Of a DNA stretch of 44,531 bases, positions 1 to 7,645 are shown one piece after another. The DNA is from Clostridia bacterium (GTDB taxonomy: Bacteria; Bacillota; Clostridia; Oscillospirales; CAG-272). The stretch lies in assembly GCA_017464805.1 (NCBI GenBank), contig JAFTYE010000006.1, positions 1 through 44,531 of the forward strand. Reading direction: 5' to 3'. Positions within the stretch are counted from its first letter, which is position 1. Each line of letters begins with the position of its first letter. The position numbers were made by a program, and so were the translations under genes. The notes beneath the pieces are model-generated. The model was not told where the DNA came from. It saw only the letters and a program-made list of their open reading frames with translations, and did not search any database.

Positions 1-244
1 GAGCAATCCTCTCGGCCGCGACCCTCTTATTCTACCACATCCTTCCCCGCTTGTCAACCCTTTTTTGAAACTTTTTTCATTTTTCTTGAAGGTTTTTTCG
101 GGATTTTGCTGTGGCAGCCTTCCCTCTCGGGCAGAGGCTTGCATAGTATATCATCACTTTTCGAATTTGTCAAGCGTTTTTTTGTATTTTTTCGGATTTT
201 TTTCAAAAACAGGGGGCGCGAGGGCATAAAGTTTACACGGCATC
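1..244. other. Leading non-coding stretch, no gene seen
   Basis: I see no credible gene here. The stretch is T-rich on the plus strand, with several runs of T between 60 and 205. It could be the tail of an upstream transcription unit lying outside the window. The only clear signal is the promoter that begins at its right edge. Confidence 0.5.
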
Positions 245-273
245 TTTATTTTTTCCTCGTTTTATGCTATAAT
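245..273 (+). promoter_or_regulatory. Sigma-70 promoter with extended -10
   Basis: The -10 box TATAAT (268-273) is preceded by TGC, an extended -10. The -35 position 17 bases upstream is a weak TTTATT (245-250). It would start a short leader with a small hairpin around 281-297 ahead of the DUF1385 gene. Confidence 0.6.
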
Positions 274-352
274 ATCGTAATACGGACAAAATCGTCCGTG
301 TTGTGTCGATATTGCGTCTATTTGACCCTTATATAATAGAAAGGATGAAAAC

Positions 353-1450
353 ATGAAAAAGGACAACAAGAGCGAGGCGTCCTGCCGACTCGGCCGCGTG
401 GGCGGCTCGGCTCTGCTGGAGGGCGTGATGATGCGCGCGGGCGAGAACATTGCCACCACCTGCCGCCGCGAGGACGGCAGTCTGTGCGTGATCAAGTCGA
501 AGCACACCTCTCTGCGCAAAAAATACAAGATCTTCAACCTGCCCATTCTGCGCGGCGTGGTGAACTTTATCGAGTCGATGGCGCTCTCGGTCAAGACGCT
601 GAACGTCAGTGCCGAGATGTACGGCGGCGAGGAAGAGGAAACGCGCGCCGAAAAGTGGATGAAGAAGCACCTGGGTGTCGGCCTGTTCGACATTCTGATG
701 GTGTTTGCGACCGTGCTCGGCGTGTTACTGTCGATCGGGCTGTTCCTCTACCTGCCGAAGCTGGCCACCTCGGGCATTGATTTCCTGACGGGAGGCCTCC
801 TGCCCCTGTGGGCCGAGGGCCTGATCGAGGGCGGCATGAAGGTCGCCATCTTCGTGGCGTACATTTGGCTTGTATCCTTGATGAAGGACATCCGCCGCAC
901 CTTTATGTACCACGGCGCGGAGCACAAATCCATCGCCTGCTACGAGGCGGGTGCGGAGCTGACCCCCGCCGAGGCAAAGAAATACACCCGCTTCCATCCC
1001 CGCTGCGGCACGAGCTTTATGTTTGTGATGATCCTCTTGGGTGTGGTGATCGGCATTGCCCTGCGCTACATCCTGCCTGCCGCGATCGTGTCAAACAGCT
1101 GGCTGTACACCGCCATCCGACTGCTCTTGCTCCCCTTCGTGGTGGGCATCGGCTTTGAATTTATCCTGTACGCGGGCAAGCACCAGAATGCCCTGACTCG
1201 CATCCTATCCGCCCCCGGCCTGTGGATGCAAAACCTGACCACCCGTGAGCCGGACGAGGCCATGCTGGAGGTGGCGATCACCTCGCTCAAGGCCGCACTT
1301 GCCGAGGAGTTCCCCGATTTTGACACCGCGGAGTACGAGGAAAACGCGCGCCGCATTATGGAAAAGGAAGAAAACACCACCCCCATGTGTTGCGAGGGCG
1401 AGGAAAACACCCCCGGAGCCGAAAAAACCGATGACACGCAGGGAGCTTGA
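353..1450 (+). CDS. DUF1385 family membrane protein (YqhQ-like)
   Basis: A 365-residue protein with the family hallmark GGSALLEGVMMR near the N-terminus. The middle has the conserved YHGAEHKS and HPRCGTSF blocks, and there are about four hydrophobic segments (roughly residues 105-130, 160-180, 220-245 and 258-280). The C-terminal tail is acidic and probably disordered. The molecular function of the family is not established; homologues sit next to prmC and release-factor genes in many Bacillota. AAAGGA lies seven bases before the ATG. The gene ends 20 bases inside prmC, so the two are translationally coupled. Family assignment is firm; the role is unknown. Confidence 0.88.
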   Translation: MKKDNKSEASCRLGRVGGSALLEGVMMRAGENIATTCRREDGSLCVIKSKHTSLRKKYKIFNLPILRGVVNFIESMALSVKTLNVSAEMYGGEEEETRAEKWMKKHLGVGLFDILMVFATVLGVLLSIGLFLYLPKLATSGIDFLTGGLLPLWAEGLIEGGMKVAIFVAYIWLVSLMKDIRRTFMYHGAEHKSIACYEAGAELTPAEAKKYTRFHPRCGTSFMFVMILLGVVIGIALRYILPAAIVSNSWLYTAIRLLLLPFVVGIGFEFILYAGKHQNALTRILSAPGLWMQNLTTREPDEAMLEVAITSLKAALAEEFPDFDTAEYEENARRIMEKEENTTPMCCEGEENTPGAEKTDDTQGA

Positions 1451-2249
1451 GGCACGCCTTTCGGCGGCGGGGATCGAAGATTTCCGTGCCGAGGCGAATA
1501 TTCTGTTCTGTCACTTTTCAGGGCTTTCGCTTGCCGCCGCGATGGCGGACCGCGAGGCCGACTGTACCGACCCTGCGCTCGCCGCCGCGCTCGCACGTCG
1601 AGAGGTGCGCGAGCCGCTTGCCTACATTCTGGGGGAGGCCTATTTTTACGGAAAGCGGTTTGCCGTTTCGCCCGCGTGTTTGATCCCGCGTCAAGAAACC
1701 GAATTGCTGGTAGATCGCGCGTGTCAAATTTTGCCGCACGGCGCGGTTTTTGCCGATTTTTGTACGGGAAGCGGCTGCATCGCCGTGGCTCTTGCGCTTT
1801 CGCGCCCGGATCTTTGGGCCGATGCCTTTGACCTCTCGCGCGACGCGCTGACGGTCGCAAAAGCGAACGCCGCGACACACGGGGTGGCTGAGCGCGTGTT
1901 TTTTTACGAGCGCGACCTACTGGATGCGGGCGCGCCGTTTCCGCGCACGCGGTATGACGCGATCCTATCCAATCCCCCGTATCTGACCGCCCGTGACATG
2001 AAAGAGGCCCAGCCCGAGATCACAAGCGAGCCGAGGATGGCACTTTTCGGCGGCGAGGACGGCATGACCTTTTACCGATATTTTCTTTCGCATTATCGTA
2101 ACCTGCTTGCCCCGGGTGGCGTCTTTTTGTTTGAGATCGGCGCGGCCGAGGGAGAGCAGATCCGTGCGGCAGCCGAGTCGCTCGGCTACGATTGCACCGT
2201 CACGCCCGATTACGCCGGCCTTGACCGCGTGGCAGAGGTAAGGGTTTGA
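1431..2249 (+). CDS. prmC: Release factor glutamine N5-methyltransferase PrmC
   Basis: A 272-residue class I SAM-dependent methyltransferase that modifies the GGQ glutamine of peptide-chain release factors. The SAM-binding loop reads DFCTGSGCIAVAL, and the catalytic SNPPYL motif follows. An N-terminal helical domain of about 80 residues precedes them, as usual for PrmC. The frame is open further upstream, but ATG 1431 gives the normal family length and begins MTRRELEARL. The start overlaps DUF1385 by 20 bases. prfA, a frequent neighbour, is absent. One copy of the repeated 12-mer CGACACACGGGG lies inside the gene and encodes part of NAATHG. Confidence 0.93.
   Translation: MTRRELEARLSAAGIEDFRAEANILFCHFSGLSLAAAMADREADCTDPALAAALARREVREPLAYILGEAYFYGKRFAVSPACLIPRQETELLVDRACQILPHGAVFADFCTGSGCIAVALALSRPDLWADAFDLSRDALTVAKANAATHGVAERVFFYERDLLDAGAPFPRTRYDAILSNPPYLTARDMKEAQPEITSEPRMALFGGEDGMTFYRYFLSHYRNLLAPGGVFLFEIGAAEGEQIRAAAESLGYDCTVTPDYAGLDRVAEVRV
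1873..1884 (+). repeat. Single 12-mer copy in prmC
   Basis: An exact copy of CGACACACGGGG, preceded by G, in coding sequence. It is read in the frame that gives Ala-Thr-His-Gly. Confidence 0.8.
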
Positions 2250-2265
2250 GAGGAACGGAGCTGGT

Positions 2266-2540
2266 GCTTTTCGAGAAAGGCTTGGCAAAAGCGCTTTCAG
2301 GCTCGCCGCGCAAGCTTGGTGTAGGGGGATTTTGGATCTCCGTAGGAGCGTGCATTGCACGTTCGCGCCTTTTTCTTGTACAGATGACCGATGGTCGCTA
2401 CCATTACCTTATAAGCGTATTGATCTGCACAACGGCGTCTGTGAAGTTTCCCCTGTTCGGCGTCAGCCGTATTAACCTTTTTGTGGCGGGCCTGCAGCCA
2501 CGCCATAAAAGCTTTTGAGCCACTTTTTTCAAAAAGTGGC
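2266..2540 (+). repeat. Hairpin-ended intergenic repeat, copy 1
   Basis: It begins with the self-complementary GCTTTTCGAG... and the conserved stretch CTTGGCAAAAGC, and ends in a strong hairpin with arms GCCACTTTTT/AAAAAGTGGC. Inside are blocks shared with copies 2 and 3: GGCGTCTGTGAAGTTTCCCC, then CGGCGTCAGCCGT and TTTTTGTGGCG. It fills nearly the whole prmC-ddl gap. The middle section (about 2330-2430) is longer than in copy 3. I see no transposase, so a MITE-like non-autonomous element is the simplest reading. Confidence 0.7.
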
Positions 2541-2614
2541 AATATTCGCACATACACCCCTTTGCCACCCCTTGCATAGGATATAAGGAACAAATCCGAT
2601 TGCGAGGTGGCCTT

Positions 2615-3649
2615 ATGAAAAAACGGATCGCCGTCTTTTTTGGCGGCCGGTCGGCGGAATACGCCGTATCCCTGCGCTCGGCCGCAGCGGTCTTGCGCGC
2701 CCTTTCCTCACAAAAATACGACATCTTCCCCGTGGGCATCACCCGCGCAGGCGCATGGCACCTCACGCGCGCGACCCCCGATGAGATCGAGGCCGACGCG
2801 TGGCAACAAAACGCCACCCCCTGCCTGCTCTCCCCCGACCGCGAGGAACGCGGCCTGTGGATTTTTGAAGACGGCGGCGCATGTCGTCAGCCCATCGACC
2901 TACTCCTGCCCGTGACACACGGCACCTATGGTGAGGACGGCTGTCTGCAAGGCCTTTTCGCGCTCTCGGGCATCCCACACGTCGGGTGCGGCGTACGCGC
3001 CTCGGCCGTCGGCATGGACAAAGCACTGACCAAGACCCTGTGCGCCTCGCACGCGATCCCCACGCTCCCCTTTGTCTTGATGCGCCCCGACACCCCCACC
3101 ACCGCCGCGATCGGCGAGGCGGAGGAGCGGCTCTCTTACCCCCTGTTTGTCAAGCCCGTCACGGGCGGCTCGTCGGTCGGAACAGGGCTTGCGCGCGACC
3201 GCGCGGAGCTTTGTCGCGCCATTTCCATCGCCCTTCCCTACGGTCCCGTCATGATCGAGCCCTTCACCCCCGCGCGAGAGCTGGAGGTCGCGGTCACGGA
3301 CAGCCACGCCGACGGTGTCGGTGAGATCGACACGGGCGGCGCGGACTTCTACGATTACCAGACAAAATACGAAAAGCTGGGTGCGCGCCTCGTCATTCCC
3401 GCGCCCGTATCCCCGCGTGTCGAGCGCGCCGCGCGCGCCTACGCGGAACAGATTTACCGACTTCTTGACTGCCGCGGCGGCGTTCGAGTGGACTTTTTCC
3501 TCTCGCGCGCGGACGGGAGGCTGTACTTCAACGAGATCAACACCCTGCCGGGATTTACCGATATCAGCATGTACCCGCGCCTGGCCGCGCAGGGCGGCTC
3601 TCTTTCCTCCTTGCTTGACCGCCTTGTCACGGGGGCCTTTTCCCGATGA
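2615..3649 (+). CDS. ddl: D-alanine--D-alanine (or D-Ala--D-X) ligase, VanG-like clade
   Basis: A 344-residue ATP-grasp ligase that joins two D-amino acids for the end of the peptidoglycan stem peptide. Glu15 lies in GGRSAEYAVSL. The family blocks HGTYGEDGCLQG, KPVTGGSSVGTG and FNEINTLPGFT are present. The N-terminus, with EY instead of the usual EH and a following SLRSAAAVL...GITRAGAW, resembles VanG-type ligases as I remember them. However, the omega loop reads FYDYQTKY, with the Tyr typical of D-Ala-specific enzymes. ATG 2615 follows GAGGTGG; a TTG five codons upstream is less likely. It overlaps murI by four bases (ATGA). No vanT, vanXY or vanRS genes are nearby, so a housekeeping role is most likely. 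Confidence 0.88.
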   Translation: MKKRIAVFFGGRSAEYAVSLRSAAAVLRALSSQKYDIFPVGITRAGAWHLTRATPDEIEADAWQQNATPCLLSPDREERGLWIFEDGGACRQPIDLLLPVTHGTYGEDGCLQGLFALSGIPHVGCGVRASAVGMDKALTKTLCASHAIPTLPFVLMRPDTPTTAAIGEAEERLSYPLFVKPVTGGSSVGTGLARDRAELCRAISIALPYGPVMIEPFTPARELEVAVTDSHADGVGEIDTGGADFYDYQTKYEKLGARLVIPAPVSPRVERAARAYAEQIYRLLDCRGGVRVDFFLSRADGRLYFNEINTLPGFTDISMYPRLAAQGGSLSSLLDRLVTGAFSR

Positions 3650-4374
3650 TCGGGGTCTTTGACAGCGGTGTTGGCGGACTTTCCGCCCTGCGCACGATTC
3701 GTGCGGCCGCGCCGCAAGCCGACCTCTTTTACTTCGCGGACGAAGCCAACCTGCCCTACGGCGAAAAGACCGAGGATGAGCTGCTTTCGCTTTCCCGCGC
3801 GGCCGTATCCCGCCTGCTTTCGGCAGGGGCGGACGCGATCCTTTGTGCCTGTGGCACGGTCAGCTCTACCGCTCTGCCAACCCTTGTGCGGGAATGTCCC
3901 GTGCCACTCTACGGTATCCTGGATCCCTTGGCCGAGGCCACCGCCTGTGCGAGTGCCGAAAAAGGAGGGGCAATCCTGGTCCTTGGCACGCGAGCCACGG
4001 TCGAGCGCGGTGCTTTGGAGGCAAAAATTCGCGACTTTGCAACACACGCCCCCCTGCTTACGCATCCATGCCCGGATTTTGTGATGCTGGCCGAGGAGAA
4101 AACCGCTCTGTCCGAGGGCGAGATCCTTCGCCGTGTTTCGGCCACCCTTGCCCCCTTTTTGGGAAAGAAGATCGGCGCAATCGCACTGGGGTGCACGCAT
4201 TTTTCCTGCCTTGCCCGCGAAATCGGCTCGCTATTCCCGCGCGCCGCAATCGTCGATGGGGCGAACGAGGGCGCGCGCGCCGCGCTTGCCTCTCTGCCTG
4301 CCGCGGCCCTTGTGGGGACAGGGCAAACCACCCTGACCACCAGTGGCGACCGAGCCCTGCGTTTTGACATGTAG
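3646..4374 (+). CDS. murI: Glutamate racemase MurI
   Basis: A 242-residue enzyme that converts L- to D-glutamate for peptidoglycan, acting in the cytoplasm. The N-terminus is FDSGVGGLSALR, followed by the YFADEANLPYG block. The two catalytic cysteines are kept: Cys69 in CACGTVSS and the one in GCTHF. The first site is unusual, since the family normally has ACNT and this protein has ACGT, and the protein is about 20 residues shorter than typical MurI. It shares ATGA with the end of ddl, so two steps of stem-peptide supply are co-expressed. Distant members of the Asp/Glu racemase superfamily are an alternative, but the context favours MurI. Confidence 0.88.
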   Translation: MIGVFDSGVGGLSALRTIRAAAPQADLFYFADEANLPYGEKTEDELLSLSRAAVSRLLSAGADAILCACGTVSSTALPTLVRECPVPLYGILDPLAEATACASAEKGGAILVLGTRATVERGALEAKIRDFATHAPLLTHPCPDFVMLAEEKTALSEGEILRRVSATLAPFLGKKIGAIALGCTHFSCLAREIGSLFPRAAIVDGANEGARAALASLPAAALVGTGQTTLTTSGDRALRFDM

Positions 4375-4418
4375 TTCCACCGCATCGTGGTAAAATCCAT
4401 AAAAAGAAGGATAACAAA

Positions 4419-5261
4419 ATGAACCAAATTCACACCTTTCTTGACTCGCTCATAAAGCTCACGGCCTGGGAAATGGTCAAGCCGAAGGCCTACGGTGTCT
4501 TTCACCTCACCTTTACGTTTGTGGGGTTTGCCGTTTGCCTGCTGCTTGCCTATCTGCTCCGCAACCTCGGGGAGCGCGGCAACCGCCGCCTGCTCACGGG
4601 CGTTGGCGTCTTTTTGATGCTCACTGAGGTTTACAAGCAGCTCTTTTACACCTACTACATAGGGGGCGGAAGCTACCAGTGGTGGATCTTCCCCTTTCAG
4701 CTTTGCTCGGTGCCGATGTACCTGTGCGTGATCGCACCGTGGTTAAAAAACGAAAAAGTCAAGCGTGGCATGTATGCCTTTATGACCACCTTTAATCTGC
4801 TGGGCGGTTTTATGGCGTTCATTGAGCCGTCGGGCATCGTGCATGAATACTGGACGTTAACTCTACACGCCTTCGTGTGGCACATGATGCTGGTCTTTGT
4901 CGGCTTCTACCTCATCGCGTCGGGACGCGGTGCCACCACGATGCAGGACTATCGCGGCGGCGCGATCTCCTTCCTTGCCCTGTGTGCCCTCGCCTTTTGC
5001 ATCAATTTCGTGGTGCAGACCTTTGTCGGGGAGCATATCAACATGTTTTTCGTCGGCCCGGGCGAATCCTCTCTCATCGTCTTCAAGCAGATTTCCCGCG
5101 CAGCGGGCTGGTTCGTCAGCACCGCACTGTACATTCCCGTGGTCTGCCTCGGCGCTTTTATCGTTTTTTTACCCGTGTACCTCTACAAGAAGAAAAAGGC
5201 ACAAAAGACCACCGAAATCGAACAAGTCACCGAAAAAGAGACCTCTTTGTCCGTTGTTTGA
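4419..5261 (+). CDS. YwaF/TIGR02206-type integral membrane protein
   Basis: A 280-residue polytopic membrane protein with about seven hydrophobic segments and a basic KKKK tail. The motif FPFQLCSVPMYL and the later TLHAFVWHMML carry the Cys and His residues conserved in the TIGR02206 (YwaF) family, which is related to eukaryotic TMEM164. An acyltransferase-type role has been proposed for TMEM164; for the bacterial proteins the function is not established. AGAAGGA precedes the ATG by nine bases. It follows murI after 44 bases and may be read from the same transcript. Confidence 0.78.
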   Translation: MNQIHTFLDSLIKLTAWEMVKPKAYGVFHLTFTFVGFAVCLLLAYLLRNLGERGNRRLLTGVGVFLMLTEVYKQLFYTYYIGGGSYQWWIFPFQLCSVPMYLCVIAPWLKNEKVKRGMYAFMTTFNLLGGFMAFIEPSGIVHEYWTLTLHAFVWHMMLVFVGFYLIASGRGATTMQDYRGGAISFLALCALAFCINFVVQTFVGEHINMFFVGPGESSLIVFKQISRAAGWFVSTALYIPVVCLGAFIVFLPVYLYKKKKAQKTTEIEQVTEKETSLSVV

Positions 5262-5288
5262 CGAACAGACAGGATAGGCCCCCTTGGT

Positions 5289-5317
5289 CGTAGGGCGGGG
5301 GCTGCGCTCGCCCTACG
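5289..5317. repeat. GTAGGGCG/CGCCCTAC hairpin
   Basis: A hairpin with nine-base arms CGTAGGGCG/CGCCCTACG and a GC-rich loop, in the gap before rbfA. It has no T-run on the plus side, so it is more likely a dispersed palindromic repeat or an mRNA structure than a terminator. Confidence 0.5.
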
Positions 5318-5394
5318 AAAAAACGGCACTCTATTGTCTTCCCCATGCCCTAACAGGGCATACTATCAAAAACACAAAGAAAAGGAAAAACAAC

Positions 5395-5778
5395 ATGGCA
5401 AAATACAGAAGAGGGCGCATCAACGATGCCGTATCCCGGGAGCTGGCCGTTATCCTGCGCGAGCTGCGCGACCCGCGCCTGTCCGACAACTTCGTCAGCA
5501 TCACCCGTGCGGAGGTGTCCGCCGACCTAAAGGTCGCGCGGGTCTACTTCTCGGTCATGGGCGACGCTTCCGCCGCCAAAAAGGCTTTGGAGGGGGCAGA
5601 GGGCAAGCTTCGCCACCACCTGGCCATTACCCTGAACCTGCGTATCACCCCCGAGCTGCTCTTCTATGAGGACGGCTCGATCGAGCACGGCGCGCGCATC
5701 GCCAAGCTGCTCTCGGACATCAAGGCCGAGGAAGCCGAGCGCGATGCCGAGGGCGGCGAGGAGGAGAACCATGACTGA
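5395..5778 (+). CDS. rbfA: 30S ribosome-binding factor RbfA
   Basis: A 127-residue cold-shock and ribosome-maturation factor with a KH-like fold that acts on the 16S 5' end during late 30S assembly. The sequence shows the typical start KYRRGRINDAVSRELA, the ELRDPRL block, VSADLKVARVYFSV, and RITPELLFYEDGSIEHG. The tail is acidic and variable. AAAGGA precedes ATG 5395; the upstream in-frame extension lacks a ribosome site and was dropped. nusA and infB, its usual upstream partners, are missing, but the downstream partner nrnA is kept with an eight-base overlap. Confidence 0.93.
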   Translation: MAKYRRGRINDAVSRELAVILRELRDPRLSDNFVSITRAEVSADLKVARVYFSVMGDASAAKKALEGAEGKLRHHLAITLNLRITPELLFYEDGSIEHGARIAKLLSDIKAEEAERDAEGGEEENHD

Positions 5779-6751
5779 CTTCGCATGCCTCTCGCTTGAC
5801 GAGGTGTGCGATGCGCTCCTCGCAGCCGAACGGCCGATCATCCTCTCCCACGTGCGCCCCGACGGGGACACCGTCGGCACGGCGGCGGCCCTTTCGTTTA
5901 TCTTCGCCGCGCTGGGCAAGCGCGCCGCGTGGGATTGCGCCGACCCCCTGCCGCGTCGGCTTGCCTTCCTGTTTGAGGGCACCGACCTCGCTACGCCCGA
6001 GGAAAACGCAGGCGGCACGGTGATCGCGGTGGACGCGGCGTCTCCCGCCCAGCTTGGCTCGCTTCGAGAAAAATATCCGTCCGTTGCCCTGTCCATCGAC
6101 CACCACGGAACGGGCGAGTTGTTCGCCCCCTCGCTGGTTTGCCCTGACGCGGCCGCCACGGGTGAGGTCCTGTTCGCCGTAGCCGAGCGTCTGATCGAGC
6201 GCGGCGCGTTGCCGTCCCTGTCGCAACGCGCGGCGGCGGCCATCTACGCCGCCATCTCCTCGGACACGGGCTGCTTTAAGTATGCCAACGTCACCCCCAC
6301 CACCCACCGCGCGGCGGCGGCACTCCTTTCGCTTGACATCGGCGCGGACAAGATCAACCACCTCTTGTACGACAGCCGTTCTCCCTCACAGCTTGCCGCA
6401 GAAAAGATCGCCCTTTCCCGTCTGACCACCCGCCACGGCGGCAAGATCGCCGCCGTCTGCCTGACGCGCGTCGACCGCGAGGGCCTATCGGAGGAGGATT
6501 TTGAAACGGCGGTGGACATCGCGCGCTCCATGGCGGGCGTCGAGATTGCCCTCGCCATCCGCGAGCTGGAGGGCGGCGTTTGCAAGGTTTCCCTGCGCTC
6601 CACCGATGCGAACGTCGCAGCCGTCGCACAGTCCTTCGGCGGCGGCGGACATCTGCATGCCGCAGGATGCACGGTGCTCGGCGAGCCGGAGGACGCACTG
6701 GATGTCCTGCTACCCTCGCTCATCACCGCACTGAACAAGAGCCGGAAGTGA
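5771..6751 (+). CDS. nrnA: Bifunctional oligoribonuclease/pAp phosphatase NrnA (DHH family)
   Basis: A 326-residue DHH/DHHA1 phosphoesterase. It is predicted to degrade nanoRNAs of two to five nucleotides and to dephosphorylate 3'-phosphoadenosine 5'-phosphate. Metal-binding motifs are SHVRPDGDTVG (Asp31, Asp33) and the DHH signature SIDHHGTG; the C-terminal DHHA1 domain has GGGGHLHAAGC. ATG 5771 follows GGAGAA and overlaps rbfA by eight bases, the classical rbfA-nrnA arrangement. A terminator begins 24 bases after the stop. Confidence 0.92.
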   Translation: MTDFACLSLDEVCDALLAAERPIILSHVRPDGDTVGTAAALSFIFAALGKRAAWDCADPLPRRLAFLFEGTDLATPEENAGGTVIAVDAASPAQLGSLREKYPSVALSIDHHGTGELFAPSLVCPDAAATGEVLFAVAERLIERGALPSLSQRAAAAIYAAISSDTGCFKYANVTPTTHRAAAALLSLDIGADKINHLLYDSRSPSQLAAEKIALSRLTTRHGGKIAAVCLTRVDREGLSEEDFETAVDIARSMAGVEIALAIRELEGGVCKVSLRSTDANVAAVAQSFGGGGHLHAAGCTVLGEPEDALDVLLPSLITALNKSRK

Positions 6752-6775
6752 GAGGAATCTACATATAAAACGACC

Positions 6776-6812
6776 CCCCGTGTGTCGTGAAACGGCACGC
6801 GGGGATGTTTTT
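6776..6812 (+). terminator. Rho-independent terminator after nrnA (12-mer repeat type)
   Basis: A twelve-pair stem (left arm CCCCGTGTGTCG, right arm CGGCACGCGGGG, with G-U pairs) is followed by ATGTTTTTTCG. The left arm is an exact inverse copy of the CGACACACGGGG 12-mer. Confidence 0.8.
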
Positions 6813-6869
6813 TCGTAAGGGTGGCCATCGGCCGTCTGCGTTCATCCTTCCGTGGGGGAGAGGTAAGCC

Positions 6870-6926
6870 GTTGTAGGGACCGGCATCCTCGACGGTCCGC
6901 CAATGACAGACAAGCCCCGTGCGGGA
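6870..6926 (+). repeat. Dispersed repeat GTAGG-CCGGC, copy 1
   Basis: It shares GTAGGGACCGGC, CGACGGTCCG, CAATGA and AAGCCCCGTGCGG with the copy at 26680-26735, and part of it with an inverted copy at about 29213-29248. It lies just downstream of a 12-mer terminator hairpin, as the 26.7-kb copy does. Confidence 0.6.
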
Positions 6927-6959
6927 GGGGAAACACCTCCTCTACGGCATAATGATATA

Positions 6960-7226
6960 CTACCCACGCCCGTGACCTTGTTTCTCTACAAGGCATTCCG
7001 CCCCAAGACGAACGCCAAGGGAAAAGGCATATTCAAAAGGTGCCACATTCGAGAGATCGTGCAGCTCTCACACGTCTTCATCGTATCGCTCCGACATCAT
7101 GCCCCCCTCCTCCGACAGCTACTCCTTCAGCCTTTTTCGCTCCCGGTTGATCAGCTTCGCTAGCTCCTGCATCTCCGGCGTGTTTGAGCAAACATGCTCG
7201 CGCGGGTTGATATTGCCGTTATACAT
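6960..7226 (-). pseudogene. DUF6809-like small protein, broken by two in-frame stops
   Basis: The minus strand reads as one 89-codon frame from MYNGNINPREH to ECLVEKQGHGRG, with a TAG at codon 36 and a TGA at codon 53. The C-terminal part (ELHDLSNVAPFEYAFSLGVRLG) aligns with the DUF6809-like genes at 26353 and 33366. DUF6809 proteins are short clostridial proteins of unknown function that end in a conserved YGFRLG-type helix. It is transcribed away from an XRE regulator at 7296, the same arrangement as at 26.0-26.8 kb. Both stops would have to be suppressed to make protein, so it is called a pseudogene. The match to DUF6809 is from memory of the family. Confidence 0.7.
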
Positions 7227-7252
7227 TTGATTGGTGCATATGCTTTAGCATT

Positions 7253-7283
7253 TATTTGAATGCTTGCCATGAGCATTCAAATA
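7253..7283. promoter_or_regulatory. Perfect inverted repeat abutting the ribosome site of the XRE gene
   Basis: Twelve-base arms TATTTGAATGCT/AGCATTCAAATA surround a seven-base centre and stop exactly at the GGAG of the downstream gene. It may be an operator for the XRE protein or an mRNA hairpin that hides its ribosome site. Confidence 0.55.
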
Positions 7284-7295
7284 GGAGACGTTCTT

Positions 7296-7571
7296 ATGTT
7301 TTTACATGTAAGATTGCGCGATTTAAGAGAAGATTTTGATAAAAACCAAGAGGATATCGCTGCCATTTTGACAATTTCCGGACAACAATACCAGTTGTAT
7401 GAAAGCGGAAAACGCAAGATGCCCCTGCATCTGTTTGCAATTTTGGCAAGGGATTATACTGTCACGCTCGACGATCTTGCCGGCTTGATCGACACCCCGC
7501 GAAAGCTGGAATATTACCTCCCATGGAGCACCGCAGGGTCGAACACTGCCCCCTCCCAAGGGGGCTTATGA
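7296..7571 (+). CDS. XRE-family helix-turn-helix regulator
   Basis: A 91-residue protein with one HTH_3 domain covering residues 3-65 (LRDLREDFDKNQEDIAAIL...YQLYESGKRKMPLH). Its core and the ending LAGLIDTPRKLE match the 73-residue regulator at 26004, so the two are paralogues. ATG 7296 follows AGGAGA. The last 20 residues run through a GC-rich repeat hairpin and are not shared with the paralogue, which suggests the original stop was lost. It diverges from the broken DUF6809-like gene, so it may be a regulator orphaned from its target. Confidence 0.8.
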   Translation: MFLHVRLRDLREDFDKNQEDIAAILTISGQQYQLYESGKRKMPLHLFAILARDYTVTLDDLAGLIDTPRKLEYYLPWSTAGSNTAPSQGGL

Positions 7572-7583
7572 TCGCCTTCCTTA

Positions 7584-7626
7584 CGAAAACACCCCCACCC
7601 GTGTGTCGCGGGTGGGGGTGTTTTCG
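7584..7626. terminator. Bidirectional terminator between the XRE and glycosyltransferase genes
   Basis: A perfect 18-pair stem (arms CGAAAACACCCCCACCCG and its complement) with a seven-base loop TGTGTCG. The A and T tracts at its base allow termination in both directions. Positions 7597-7608 are an exact inverse 12-mer that spans arm and loop. Confidence 0.88.
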
Positions 7627-7645
7627 TAAATTTCAAGAATTTTCG

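Noticed and set aside
2246-2518. A 90-codon plus-strand frame in the prmC-ddl gap
   Set aside because: It runs through the hairpin-ended repeat, has no domain, and its sequence is explained by the repeat.
2615-4374. A vancomycin-resistance cluster
   Set aside because: Only a VanG-like ligase is present; no VanT, VanXY or VanRS genes are adjacent, and the ligase sits in a cell-wall housekeeping unit.
6960-7226. Recoding of the TAG and TGA codons in the DUF6809-like frame
   Set aside because: There is no SECIS-like or PYLIS-like structure visible, and the homologous fragments are also degraded. Simple decay is the better explanation.
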